The translations under genes were made by a program, and so were the position numbers. Of a stretch of 64,000 nucleotides of DNA, positions 1-13,400 are shown piece by piece. Under the pieces are notes generated by a model. It saw only the letters and a program-made list of their open reading frames with translations, did no database searches and had not been told where the DNA came from. This DNA comes from Glandiceps talaboti (Eukaryota > Hemichordata > Enteropneusta > Spengelidae): positions 1,235,501-1,299,500 of the forward strand of contig NC_135560.1 of NCBI RefSeq assembly GCF_964340395.1. The letters run 5' to 3'. The first letter of the stretch is position 1. Each line of letters opens with the position of its first letter.

Positions 1-1000
1 AGATCACACCATGTGGACTGCTCCTTCTGGAGAAGAAGACTTTTAAAGGAAAATACCATTTTTTGAAAAATCCAATATGGTGTCCAAGGTCAAGTGACTG
101 CACACGATTTTATTACAACCTTTAAAGTAGTCAAGTAGTTCATTCTATTTGCCAAAATGCAAGTCAATCAGTGCAGTGCTTTTGGAGAAGTTGTCATTTT
201 CAAATTTCCGTGAAATCCAATATGGCTGTTATAACGGTCAACTGATTGCAATGCTTTTTGCAAACTTGAAAGACATCACTTAGATGATGTTATACACAAA
301 AGATCACACCAAGTGGACTGCTCATTCTGGAAAAGAAGATTTTTAAATGACAAATGTCATTTTTTTGAAAATCCAATATGGCGGCCAAGGTCACGTGACC
401 ACATGTAATTTTATTGGCAAAATTAAAAGGGCAGGGGACATGCATACTACGTACCAAATTTCGAGCCAACTGGACCCCTAGGTTTTGAGACAAAATTGTT
501 TTAAGATTTTCACAAAACCCATTTTCAAATTTCCGTGAAATCCAATATGGCTGTTATAACGGTCAACTGATTGCAATGCTTTTTGCAAACTTGAAAGACA
601 TCACTTAGATGATGCTATACACAAAAGATCACACCAAGTGGACTGCTCATTCTGGAAAAGAAGATTTTTAAAGGACAAATGTCATTTTTTTGAAAATCCA
701 ATATGGCGGCCAAGGTCACGTGACCACATGTAATTTTATTGGCAAAATTAAAAGGGCAGGGGACATGCATACTACGTACCAAATTTCGAGCCAACTGGAC
801 CCCTAGGTTTTGAGACAAAATTGTTTTAAGATTTTCACAAAACCCAATATGGCGGCCTGGAATTCCTGGGTCAGGTGCATGGTCCCTGATAAGCCTACCA
901 AAATTGAAAGGTTTACAGGCAACTGTTTTCCAGTTCCAGCTCAACAAAAAACCAACAGAAGAAGGCCATTATGGCTTGGGCCCCTAATAATTTGGCTTTT
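1..1000. repeat. 325-bp tandem duplication with a diverged partial third unit
   Basis: Bases 195-519 recur almost unchanged at 520-844; landmark words such as AGATCACACCAAGTGG (301 and 626) and TTTCCGTGAAATCC (205 and 530) are exactly 325 bp apart. Bases 1-120 are a more diverged relative of the same unit. The sequence contains the recurring word AATATGGCGGCC and no convincing coding region: the short frames on both strands are repeat translations. After 850 the sequence becomes unique. It is probably a dispersed repeat upstream of the CRTC gene, of unknown class. Confidence 0.85.
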
Positions 1001-2160
1001 GCATTATGTTTTGCATCTCTTTCCTCATTTTTAAGAAATCCGAATAGGTTTTCTTCGGTCATGTCAGTGATCGTATACATACTAGGACTACATGGAGTAG
1101 AGTTATTTAGTTTGCATGTTGAGAAGTATAAATATTGTGAAATATCAAGCATGAAGTTTAAATACAATAGAATGATGAAAAAACCAAAGTATTGGGCCAA
1201 TGTCATCTACTAGTTAACTAAGTTGGAGATACCACATTCATAAACCGTAATATAAGGATATAATTGCGTAATTTTTAATCAATGCAAGTCATAAAAATGG
1301 GAAAAATAACTAAATGGACACCACACCCTATGTCTTATAAGACAAATAAAAGCCCACACAGAACAAATTTTATTCAAATTCCAGTTGGAAACGAAAGTCT
1401 ATTTTTACATGTATAAGGAAGCTGCAGAAATTGCAGTTGAATATAGTACGTTGTAGTCTTGCGACGAATTCCACTTCGATCTTAAAAGATGCATCTTTAC
1501 AAACTACGTTTGAAAATGTCAACAGTCTTTGCATTTCTTATTTGAATGGAAGTAAATTCCATAGAGAGGGTGTGCACACTGAAATAATCAAATGGTCATA
1601 AGGGACTGGACAGAAATTACAGGGTGGGGTGGGCTGGTGTTTTTAGTTGGTGGGTCACTATTTTATGCGCAAGGGATTGGGGGTCACTGATCTAGGTTGT
1701 TGATCCTTGTCATACAGTTACTATTAAATTCCACTGCACACTCAGGAGAGAAGATAGCAGCTCATCAGGATACATGCTTTACAAAGACAAAAAGAATAAA
1801 ATTAGGGAGTTCTTCTTAATTGCAGTTTGGTAACTTTTATTAACATACAGTGAATGTGACATTTTTTGGGGGACTGACAGTACTATATTTTACAGTGAAG
1901 ATTCAATTTTGGTAAAACTAAGTGACTGTGTTGAATTGTATTTGTCAAGTCGTTAGAGTTTGTCAGGAAAGTCACTTTTTTCATGCATGGTAGAGGGGGT
2001 GGGTTGGAATTTTTTGTGCAAAGATTTGAGGGGGGGTCTATGTAATTTTCATGCCGCAGTCTTTTGCAAAACACCACCAATTTTTTCCTTTATATACTGA
2101 AAATTGGACAATCTATTAGAATGCATCTTATCATCAACTAAATTTAAATTACATCTTTTA
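1001..2160. other. Intergenic, no feature recognised
   Basis: AT-rich DNA upstream of the CRTC promoter. Short open frames on both strands lack family resemblance, codon bias or splice context. I see no tandem repeat, hairpin or RNA gene here. Confidence 0.5.
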
Positions 2161-3240
2161 CAAAATCTTAAATCAACAGGAACTCTCGGGATCTCCTTCT
2201 ACCTAATTCTATTCCTAAAGTATGGTCACTTAACCTAAATTTTGATAATAATTTCGGTAACCTAAAATCCCTGATATTTTCAAATTCAAATTATGTTTAG
2301 ATAACTTGTAAGTTCTTAATTTATTCCTCCTCCCCCTTTACTACCTTTATGACTATGACTTAACTCCTCCTTCCAAGTCTGGATGTATTCGTTATTTAGT
2401 TTTACTGTTACTGCATTTGAAAATATTGCAACATTAATTGTATTATAATGAGAACTTACTTTATCTAAATCATTTACAACCAATGTGATTTGACCAATTA
2501 GAGTTTATTAGTATTGACTAATTTAATGCACACTTTAAAATTTGATTATCAGGTAAGTTATTAATTCTGTTCCAATATTTAATCTGTGCAACTGTGGCTT
2601 TTATTTGTAATGGAAATCTACCTAATTCACCTCTAATTCCAATAATTGGAATCATTTTACTTACTCCAAGAACAGAACGATAGAACTGATTACAAACTTG
2701 TTCTAAACTGTTGTTATTAATGGGGCAATCCAAACTTCTGCACCATACATTAAAATAGGTGTGATTTAATGGTCAAATAACTTTAAACATAATCTAGTTG
2801 ATATCATTTTTTATATTTTCAATATAGTATGACGGATGGAAAGTAATGCCTTGAGTGCTTATAGAAGTATTCAGTTTAAATTTTCCATTTGGACTACAAA
2901 TAATTCCTAAATAACAAGAATTATTTAACTATTTTTATTCAATGTTTCTTCAGTGTAAATGTTTCACTTTTAATCAGATTATTTCCTACATTAAAAATAA
3001 TAATTTTAGTTTTCTTTAGATTAATATCAAGATTCCATTTGAATCAGTACTTAATACTCAATTGACCACTTCGAGTCTCTGATACTAGGGCCAAATCATC
3101 AGCATATTGAATACAATTTATTGAAATATCTGACAGCATAATTGGTTTATCTACTAAGCTTCACAATTGGGAGATCATTTACGAAATAGTGAAAACATTT
3201 GGCGGCAAATTACACCCTTGCTATAATGAAAAGTAACCAT
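2160..3240 (-). pseudogene. Non-LTR retrotransposon reverse transcriptase remnant
   Basis: Read on the minus strand, about 3070-3125 encodes YADDLALVSET, the catalytic Y-A-D-D box of a reverse transcriptase. Bases 2518-2733 encode a 71-residue frame with VLGV and GELGRFPL, which match the conserved block near the C-terminus of LINE ORF2 proteins (a cysteine-poor CKxxLGV...GELGRxPL type block). The two pieces are in the right order for one minus-strand ORF, with stops and frameshifts between them. It is a dead copy with no intact domain. The clade is uncertain. Confidence 0.7.
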
Positions 3241-4180
3241 GCATTTCTGCAAATATGACTAATCTCATCAGACATAGAGCCGTCCCTGTGGAGAGGTACA
3301 CTGGGGTAGAGGGTGTGATGTCGAGCCCTCCAATTTTCAGGATAGTCAGTTATTCTATGTTGGATTTAACCGAGACGAGAACTGGAACACTTCAGTTTTG
3401 TCATCGTTGAGATGTATACTCTTGAAGACGGAGTAAGTCAGGGCTCAAATCTGACAATGTCCCTTACCCTGCGCTGCCAAGCTTGCTGTCCTTCTTATCC
3501 TGCTATGTCATAATTTAGTCCTGTACTCACTACTCAGTCAGCAAGCAGGTGTTTGGGACAATATCGGATCTAGTCTCGTACCTTGTCAGCTCGTATGTGC
3601 CACCGGTGCCGATTTTCCATGTCGTTAAATAAATTACCGGGAGATGGTAAACACCAAACAACCCATATATTAGCCCATCCCTGGATGTAAATAGTATTTA
3701 GTCCACGGACGTCGCAGCGCAATAGTTTATCAACTCTGATCACAATGCATAAACTCCGCCCATAAGCTGGATTACAATTTGATAGACGTTTCTGAGAAAC
3801 GCTTTCTGAGTAGCCAGGTGAGAAAGTTTCTACGAATATTAATGATGTTGTATGGATACTTTCAATGTAATTGAGGTGGTCGTAAGGGCCAATAATACCT
3901 GAAGTCAGAGGCTTTTAGTACTTTTTCCCCATTTGACAACATAATCACAAGCTTTATAGTCATGGTATGGTCCTACTCATACTCGTTCCGTATCTAAAAA
4001 ATTGTTCCTGTCTCAACGAGAAGTTTATTTAATGAATTACTGTAGTGTGGATTTCCGTGTTCTTGTTTTCCCGAGCAGTCATAATGATGGATACATATTG
4101 GGCTAAATGAATTATCCGGACAGTTGGTAAATGACAAAGATTTAAAGTGATAGCCCATACCCGTTTACGGAGCCAGCAGC
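3241..4180. other. CRTC upstream region, no other feature recognised
   Basis: About 0.9 kb of low-complexity-free DNA between the LINE remnant and the promoter motifs. No coding frame or repeat could be supported. Distal regulatory elements cannot be recognised by eye. Confidence 0.4.
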
Positions 4181-4188
4181 TCTTTACC

Positions 4189-4218
4189 CACGTGACGTCA
4201 ATTCTACCAAACGATTGG
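4189..4218 (+). promoter_or_regulatory. Promoter-proximal CRE overlapping an E-box, plus an inverted CCAAT box
   Basis: TGACGTCA, the full palindromic cAMP response element, lies at 4193-4200. It overlaps CACGTG (4189-4194), a bHLH-type E-box. GATTGG, an inverted CCAAT box, follows at 4213-4218. The CRE starts 105 bp before the CRTC start codon at 4298. CREB/ATF factors bind TGACGTCA and CRTC proteins coactivate CREB, so an autoregulatory loop is a natural inference. The transcription start site is not known, so the element could be promoter or 5' UTR. Confidence 0.6.
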
Positions 4219-4297
4219 TTAGAATGTGCAGACCCCCCACACGGCTATGAATGACAACATTCTCCTTTTCATCTGGTAATACTGGTAAGCCATCAAC

Positions 4298-4408
4298 ATG
4301 GCGAACCCAAGGAAATTTAGCGAGAAAATTGCTCTTCATAATCAAAAACAGGCAGAAGAAACCGCAGCGTTTGAACAGATCATGAAGGAGGTCTCTAGTG
4401 TGGCCAGG
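4298..4408 (+). CDS. CRTC: CRTC exon 1: start codon and CREB-binding N-terminus
   Basis: 111 nt encode residues 1-37, starting [20 protein letters not shown]. The [24 protein letters not shown] block is diagnostic of the TORC N-terminal domain, which forms the helix that contacts the CREB bZIP. The ATG at 4298 starts directly before NPRKF, as in the family, so the start is secure. The exon ends GTGGCCAGG before the donor GTAAG at 4409 (phase 0). A minus-strand open frame across 4184-4438 is a shadow. Confidence 0.97.
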
Positions 4409-7400
4409 GTAAGACATTTCTTCTGCATTGTATTTCAATAGTGTGAAGATGGTTTATATTATGCGTCTCGACTGTGTGTCGATGGCGATGCTTCCGTACA
4501 TCGATGTCTGTGTGTCCCGTGTGTCATCCAAGATGTGGGTCGAACATTGTAATCGTTGATGTTTTATACGTTGGTTTTGTAGGCACACTATCAGAAGTCA
4601 CATCATCTACAACTACAGAGTCTAGGGGCTTACCGTGGTGGTTCATTGCCAAATGTCAACCAAATAGGGAGTAATGCTACCATCGACTTACAGGTCAGTC
4701 TTGTATTGGTTTTTCTAATGGACAACAGCCAGCATATGCACCATGGCAAATTGTTGACGTTTCCCATGTTTATTCACAGTTTCCATTGATTTCCGTCCAC
4801 AGAATGCTCTACAGGGTTTAGAGGACATGAAGTCTGGCCGTGCCAGTCTAATCGATCGCATGCCACGCCGAGTAACTGCTCATAGAAGGGTATCCTTTAC
4901 TACTTAAGTTATGCCTATGGTAGTGAAAACACTAGTGTTGTACAGGTCAGGCTAGGCCACAGCATAGCTGAGGTCATGGCTCACTCATAGCATTGTCACT
5001 GTGTTATGGAGGTCTATTTTGTATTAACAGGTTTTGGATATGAGACATAAATGAATATTCGATAGTGTTCAGGATTAAGGCAAATTAAGTATTTACTTCA
5101 ATTACTGAATAATGTAATGTACGCTCTCATTTCCCCCAAATGTGTGTTACCTGAAAACATGTTTATAATTGCTGTTAACTATATAAGGTAGATTACCAGA
5201 TTAGCCAACTCTATTATCATAGCAAGAACTGACATTGTTATGCTATAGATCCAATAAGAAATGTAGAGCAAGTACAACCAAAGCAGTGATCATTGTGTTC
5301 TGTCTATATATAATTGACAATTTATTGTTGTTGAATGTTATAACTTAATCTTTTAGGAAGATGTTCTTGATCTGTATCCTGAACATAAACAACTAATCAT
5401 GGTGATTTCAAGCTTCACTAGCTGCAACTCTAATATTTTTTGAAACTGTTTTGTTAAATATAATAACTTAGTAATAATTATATTGTACATACTTGTATTG
5501 AATCACTATCATACATACTGTTTATTGAATCACTATCATACATACTGTGTATTGAATCACTATTGTACGTACGGTACTGTGTATTGAATCACTATTGTAC
5601 ATACTGTGTATTGAATCACTATCGTACATACTGTGTATTGAATCACTATTGTACATACTGTATTGAATCACTATTGTACATACTGTGTATTGAATCACTA
5701 TTGTACATACTGTTTATTGAATCACTATCGTACATACTGTGTATTGAATCACTATTGTACATACTGTGTATTGAATCACTATTGTACATACTGTATATTG
5801 AATCACTATTGTACATACTGTATTGAATCACTATTGTACATACTGTGTATTGAATCACTATTGTACATACTGTGTATTGAATCACTATTGTACATACTTG
5901 CATTGAATCACTATTGTACATACTGTGTATTGAATCATTTGTACATACTGTATTGAATCATTTGTACATACTGTATTGAATCACTATTGTGCATACTTGC
6001 ATTGAATCACTATTGTACATACTGTGTATTGAATCATTTGTACATACTGTATTGAATCACTATTGTACATACTGTGTATTGAATCACTATCATACATACT
6101 GTGTATTGAATCACTATTGTACATACTGTGTATTGAATCACTATTGTACATACTGTGTATTGAATCACTATTGTACATACTGTGTATTGAATCACTATTG
6201 TACATACTGTGTATTGAATCATTTGTACATACTGTATATTGAATCACTATTGTACATACTGTATTGAATCACTATTGTACATACTGTGTATTGAATCATT
6301 ATTGTACATACTGTGTATTGAATCACTATTGTACATACTATGTATTGAATCACTATTGTACATACTGTGTATTGAATCACTATTGTACATACTGTGTATT
6401 GAATCACTATTGTGCATACTGTATTGAATCACTATTGTACATACTGTGTATTGAATCATTTGTACATACTGTGTATTGAATCATTTGTACATACTGTGTA
6501 TTGAATCACTATTGTACATACTGTATATTGAATCACTATTGTACATACAATGTACTGTGTATTGAATCACTATTGTACATACTATGTATTGAATCACTAT
6601 TGTACATACTGTGTATTGAATCACTATTGTACATACTGTGTATTGAATCACTATTGTGCATACTGTGTATTGAATCATTTGTACGTACGGTACTGTGTAT
6701 TGAATCACTATTGTACGTACGGTACTGTGTATTGAATCACTATTGTACATACTGTGTATTGAATCACTATTGTACATACTGTGTATTGAATCACTATTGT
6801 ACATACTGTGTATTGAATCACTATTGTACATACTGTATTGAATCACTATTGTACATACTGTTTATTGAATCACTATTGTACATACTGTGTATTGAATCAC
6901 TATCGTACATACTGTGTATTGAATCACTATTGTACATACTGTGTATTGAATCACTATCGTACATACTTGCATTGAATCACTATTGTACATACTGTGTATT
7001 GAATCACTATTGTACATACTGTGTATTGAATCACTATTGTACATACTGTGTATTGAATCACTATCGTACATACTTGCATTGAATCACTATTGTACATACT
7101 GTGTATTGAATCATTTGTACAGACTGTGTATTGAATCACTATCGTACATACTGTGTATTGAATCACTATTGTACATACTGTGTATTGAATCACTATCTAC
7201 ATACTGTGTATTGAATCACTATTGTACATACTGTGTATTGAATCACTATTGTACATACTGTGTATTGAATCACTATTGTACATACTGTGTATTGAATCAC
7301 TATTGTACATACTGTGTATTGAATCACTATTGTACATACTGTGTATTGAATCACTATTGTACATACTGTGTATTGAATCACTATCGTACATACTGTGTAT

Positions 7401-10400
7401 TGAATCACTATTGTACATACTGTGTATTGAATCACTATTGTACATACTGTGTATTGAATCACTATTGTACATACTGTATTGAATCACTATTGTACATACT
7501 GTGTATTGAATCACTATCGTACATACTGTGTATTGAATCACTATTGTACATACTGTATATTGAATCACTATTGTACATACTGTGTATTGAATCACTATTG
7601 TACATACTGTGTATTGAATCACTATTGTACATACTGTGTATTGAATCACTATCGTACATACTGTGTATTGAATCACTATTGTACATACTGTGTATTGAAT
7701 CACTATTGTACATACTGTGTATTGAATCACTATTGTACATACTGTGTATTGAATCACTATTGTACATACTGTATTGAATCACTATTGTACATACTGTGTA
7801 TTGAATCACTATTGTACAGACTGTGTATTGAATCACTATCGTACATACTGTGCATTGAATCACTATTGTACATACTGTGTATTGAATCACTATTGTACAT
7901 ACTGTGTATTGAATCATTATCATACATACTGTGTATTGAATCACTATTGTACATACTGTGTATTGAATCACTATTGTACATACTGTATATTGAATCACTA
8001 GCTACATACTGTGTATTGAATCACTATACATACTGTGTATTGAATCACTATGGGTAAACATATTTATGTGGCAGTACACACACTATTGTGTATTGTTCAA
8101 TATATTCACTCAAATTGATTTTTGTGTCTGCATATATAGATTAGATGACAAATTGACAAGTCCAATTATTGGTTGGTGTTTTTTTAAATTTCAGTGAAAA
8201 TATTGTTGGTTGTCTGATTGAAAAAATAATAGCCCATTACAGTGCAGGTTTAAGTGCACTTTTCAGTGCTATGTTATTGTGTGATGGGTCACTAAGCTGT
8301 TCTACAGTACAAAAGAAGTATATTTGCTGCACAATTATAGTTCTTTTGTACCATAGTTATTATTATTATAAAATGTCTTTATTCAGGGTAAAACTTAATA
8401 ACTTTTACAAACATTGCAAAGCTTCTGTCTTTTGAGGCCCTCATACATCAAATCGACAGTCATGGAAAAGTCCACTTACAAATTCTAAAATATGTTTAAG
8501 TCCTAAAGATACACACTTTATGACAATAGTATATCCTTAGATATATAAAGTAAAAGTTAGGCAGAAAAATTGTCTTGGAAGTGTTTAAAAGTTTTAGCCT
8601 GCATGCTTTTACATGTTCAGGTAACGAATTCCAGAGATTTCCACCCTTATGACTGAATTTGGAGAGAGCATAGTTATTGTGAGTTGGTTTGATATAGACA
8701 CTGCTAGCTTTACTAAAGTTGGTATTATAATCATGAATTTTGGAAACAAGTGTGAAGCATTGTAACAAATAGGGGGAACAGTACCATGGTAACATTTGTA
8801 CATCATGGAACAAATGTGAAATTGATGTCTTTCTATCAACGAGTGCCATTTTAAAGTTTGTCTGACTTTAACAGAAGGGGTTTGTGGGTGGCAATTTAGG
8901 ACTACCTTCCCTGCCCTGTTTTACAGATTTTGTAGTTTAGAAATTAGCTGTACAGTTAGAACAGATGATACCCCCGCAACCAAAAATAAGCAATACTAAC
9001 TGGCAATTTGTCATTTTTTGAGGTAAAACAGACCTAATTCTGCAGAAAATACCTAACCGCTGTGAGATTTTGGCACTTGATGTGTGATTCCCAGGCGACA
9101 AGTGGGTCAAACCATGTACCATGTATTTGGTGGGTCCATTACCTTGGGTGTCTAGTTGGGAAATTGTTCAAATCAAAATGATCGCATCACAGGTGTGTGA
9201 TTTGGGTCAAAAAATGTGATTTTTGGTCAAAAAACTTAAACTCAGAAACTACTGGGCAGATTGGTGTGAAATTTGGTGGGAAGATTCTTAAGGGGGTGTA
9301 AAGTAAGATTTGTTCATGACATGATGATTCCATTAGTGATATGCAAATTAGGGCTAAAAATGTGTCTTTTTGGTTAAAAATATATAATTCCAAAACTACT
9401 GAGCAGATTGGGCTGAAATTTAATGGGAATGCATCTAGGGATGTATGGACGAAGATATATTAAGCATACAGTGATTCCATGAGTGATATGCAAATTAGGT
9501 GTAAAAATGTTCATTTTTGGTCAAAAACATATCTCAAAAAGTACTTGGTCAATGAGTCTGAAACTTGGCGAGATGTTTCTGAAACAGTTATTCTGCAGAT
9601 TTTCTTCAAAACATTTTGACAAAATTGGCCCTAGCGACCATGACCACGCCCTTTAGCAACAACCAAATGGCAGTATATTTTGGTCAAATATCAACATCAT
9701 CTGGTAGGCAAGTGAAATGGACCTATAGGTTGTAGTGTCTAGAACTGATCCATCTATGAAATGGACCTATAGCCTATAGTTGAAGTGTCTAGAACTGATC
9801 CATCTATGATATGGACCTATAGGTTGGAGTGTCTAGGACCGATCTATCTATGAAATGGACCTATAGGTTGTAGTGTCTAGGACCGATCTATGAAATGGAG
9901 CTATAGGTTGTAGTGTCTAGAACTGATCCATCTATGATATGGACCTATAGGTTGGAGTGTCTAGAACTGATCTATCTATGAAATGGACCTATAGGTTGAA
10001 GTGTCTAGAACTGATCCATCTATGAAATGGACCTATAGGTTGTAGTGTCTAGAACTGATCTATCTATGAAATGGACCTATAGGTTGAAGTGTCTAGAACT
10101 GATCTATCTATGAAATGGACCTATAGGTTGAAGTGTCCAGAACTGATCTATCTATGAAATGGAGCTATAGGTTGTAGTGTCTAGAACTGATCTATCTATG
10201 AAATGGACCTATAGGTTGTAGTGTCTAGAACTGATCCATCTATGAAATGGACCTATAGGTTGGAGTGTCTAGAACTGATCTATCTATGAAATGGACCTAT
10301 AGGTTGTAGTGTCCAGAACTGATCTATGAAATGGACCTATAGGTTGTAGTGTCTAGAACTGATCCATCTATGAAATGGACCTATAGGTTGTAGTGTCTAG

Positions 10401-13400
10401 AACTGATCCATCTATGAAATGGACCTATAGGTTGTAGTGTCTAGAACTGATCTATCTATGAAATGGAGCTATAGGTTGTAGTGTCTAGAACTGATCCATC
10501 TATGAAATGGACCTATAGGTTGTAGTGTCTAGAACTGATCTATGAAATGGAGCTATAGGTTGTAGTGTCTAGGACCGATCTATCTATGAAATGGACCTAT
10601 AGGTTGTAGTGTCTAGAACTGATCTATCTATGAAATGGACCTATAGGTTGTAGTGTCTAGAACTGATCTATCTATGAAATGGACCTATAGGTTGTAGTGT
10701 CTAGAACTGATCCATCTATGAAATGGACCTATAGGTTGTAGTGTCCAGAACTGATCCATCTATGAAATGGACCTATAGGTTGTAATGTCTATAACTGATC
10801 CATCTATGAAATGGACCTATAGGTTGTAGTGTCTAGGACCGATCTATCTATGAAATGGACCTATAGGTTGTAGTGTCTAGGACCGATCTATCTATGAAAT
10901 GGACCTATAGGTTGGAGTGTCTAGGACCGATCTATCTATGAAATGGACCTATAGGTTGTAGTGTCTAGAACTGATCTATCTATGAAATGGACCTATAGGT
11001 TGGAGTGTCTAGAACTGATCTATCTATGAAATGGACCTATAGGTTGAAGTGTCCAGAACTGATCTATCTATGAAATGGACCTATAGGTTGAAGTGTCTAG
11101 AACTGATCTATCTATGAAATGGACCTATAGGTTGTAGTGTCTAGAACTGATCCATCTATGAAATGGACCTATAGGTTGAAGTGTCTAGAACTGATCCATC
11201 TATGAAATGGACCTATAGGTTGTAGTGTCTAGGACCGATCTATCTATGAAATGGAGCTATAGGTTGTAGTGTCTAGAACTGATCTATCTATGAAATGGAC
11301 CTATAGGTTGAAGTGTCTAGAACTGATCTATCTATGAAATGGACCTATAGGTTGTAGTGTCTAGAACTGATCTATCTATGAAATGGAGCTATAGGTTGTA
11401 GTGTCTAGGACCGATCTATCTATGAAATGGACCTATAGGTTGTAGTGTCTAGAACTGATCCATCTATGAAATGGACCTATAGGTTGTAGTGTCCAGAACT
11501 GATCCATCTATGAAATGGACCTATAGGTTGTAATGTCTATAACTGATCCATCTATGAAATGGACCTATAGGTTGAAGTGTCTATAACTGATCCATCTATG
11601 AAATGGACCTATAGGTTGTAGTGTCTAGGACCGATCTATCTATGAAATTGACCTATAGGTTGTAGTGTCTAGAACTGATCCATCTATGAAATTGACCTAT
11701 AGGTTGTAGTGTCTAGAACTGATCTATGAAATGGAGCTATAGGTTGAAGTGTCTAGAACTGATCTATCTATGAAATGGACCTTTAGGTTGTAGTGTCTAG
11801 AACTGATCTATCTATGAAATGGACCTATAGGTTGAAGTGTCCAGAACTGATCTATCTATGAAATGGAGCTATAGGTTGTAGTGTCTAGAACTGATCTATC
11901 TATGAAATGGAGCTATAGGTTGTAGTGTCTAGAACTGATCCATCTATGAAATGGACCTATAGGTTGTAGTGTCCAGAACTGATCCATCTATGAAATGGAC
12001 CTATAGGTTGTAGTGTCTAGGACCGATCTATCTATGAAATGGACCTATAGGTTGTAGTGTCTAGGACCGATCTATCTATGAAATGGACCTATAGGTTGGA
12101 GTGTCTAGGACCGATCTATCTATGAAATGGACCTATAGGTTGTAGTGTCTAGAACTGATCTATCTATGAAATGGACCTATAGGTTGGATTGTCTAGAACT
12201 GATCTATCTATGAAATGGACCTATAGGTTGAAGTGTCCAGAACTGATCTATCTATGAAATGGACCTATAGGTTGAAGTGTCTAGAACTGATCTATCTATG
12301 AAATGGACCTATAGGTTGTAGTGTCTAGAACTGATCCATCTATGAAATGGACCTATAGGTTGAAGTGTCTAGAACTGATCCATCTATGAAATGGACCTAT
12401 AGGTTGTAGTGTCTAGGACCGATCTATCTATGAAATGGAGCTATAGGTTGTAGTGTCTAGAACTGATCTATCTATGAAATGGACCTATAGGTTGAAGTGT
12501 CTAGAACTGATCTATCTATGAAATGGACCTATAGGTTGTAGTGTCTAGAACTGATCTATCTATGAAATGGAGCTATAGGTTGTAGTGTCTAGGACCGATC
12601 TATCTATGAAATGGACCTATAGGTTGTAGTGTCTAGAACTGATCCATCTATGAAATGGACCTATAGGTTGTAGTGTCCAGAACTGATCCATCTATGAAAT
12701 GGACCTATAGGTTGTAATGTCTATAACTGATCCATCTATGAAATGGACCTATAGGTTGAAGTGTCTATAACTGATCCATCTATGAAATGGACCTATAGGT
12801 TGTAGTGTCTAGGACCGATCTATCTATGAAATTGACCTATAGGTTGTAGTGTCTAGAACTGATCCATCTATGAAATTGACCTATAGGTTGTAGTGTCTAG
12901 AACTGATCTATGAAATGGAGCTATAGGTTGAAGTGTCTAGAACTGATCTATCTATGAAATGGACCTTTAGGTTGTAGTGTCTAGAACTGATCTATCTATG
13001 AAATGGACCTATAGGTTGAAGTGTCCAGAACTGATCTATCTATGAAATGGAGCTATAGGTTGTAGTGTCTAGAACTGATCAATCTATGAAATGGACCTAT
13101 AGGTTGTAGTGTCTAGGACCGATCTATCTATGAAACGGACCTATAGGTTGTAGTGTCTAGAACTGATCTATGAAATGGAGCTATAGGTTGAAGTGTCTAG
13201 AACTGATCCATCTATGAAATGGACCTATAGGTTGTAGTGTCTAGGACCGATCTATCTATGAAACAGACCTATAGGTTGTAGTGTCTAGAACTGATCCATC
13301 TATGAAATGGACCTATAGGTTGAAGTGTCCAGAAATGATCTATCTATGAAATGGAGTTATAGGTTGAAGTGTCTAGAACTGATCTATCTATGAAATGGAG

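Noticed and set aside
4184-4438. 84-codon minus-strand open frame over the CRTC promoter and exon 1
   Set aside because: Shadow of exon 1; no family resemblance and antisense to conserved CRTC codons.
6983-7777. 264-codon open frame and similar long frames on both strands
   Set aside because: Direct translation of the 27-bp array; periodic nine-residue peptide in several frames, no gene features.
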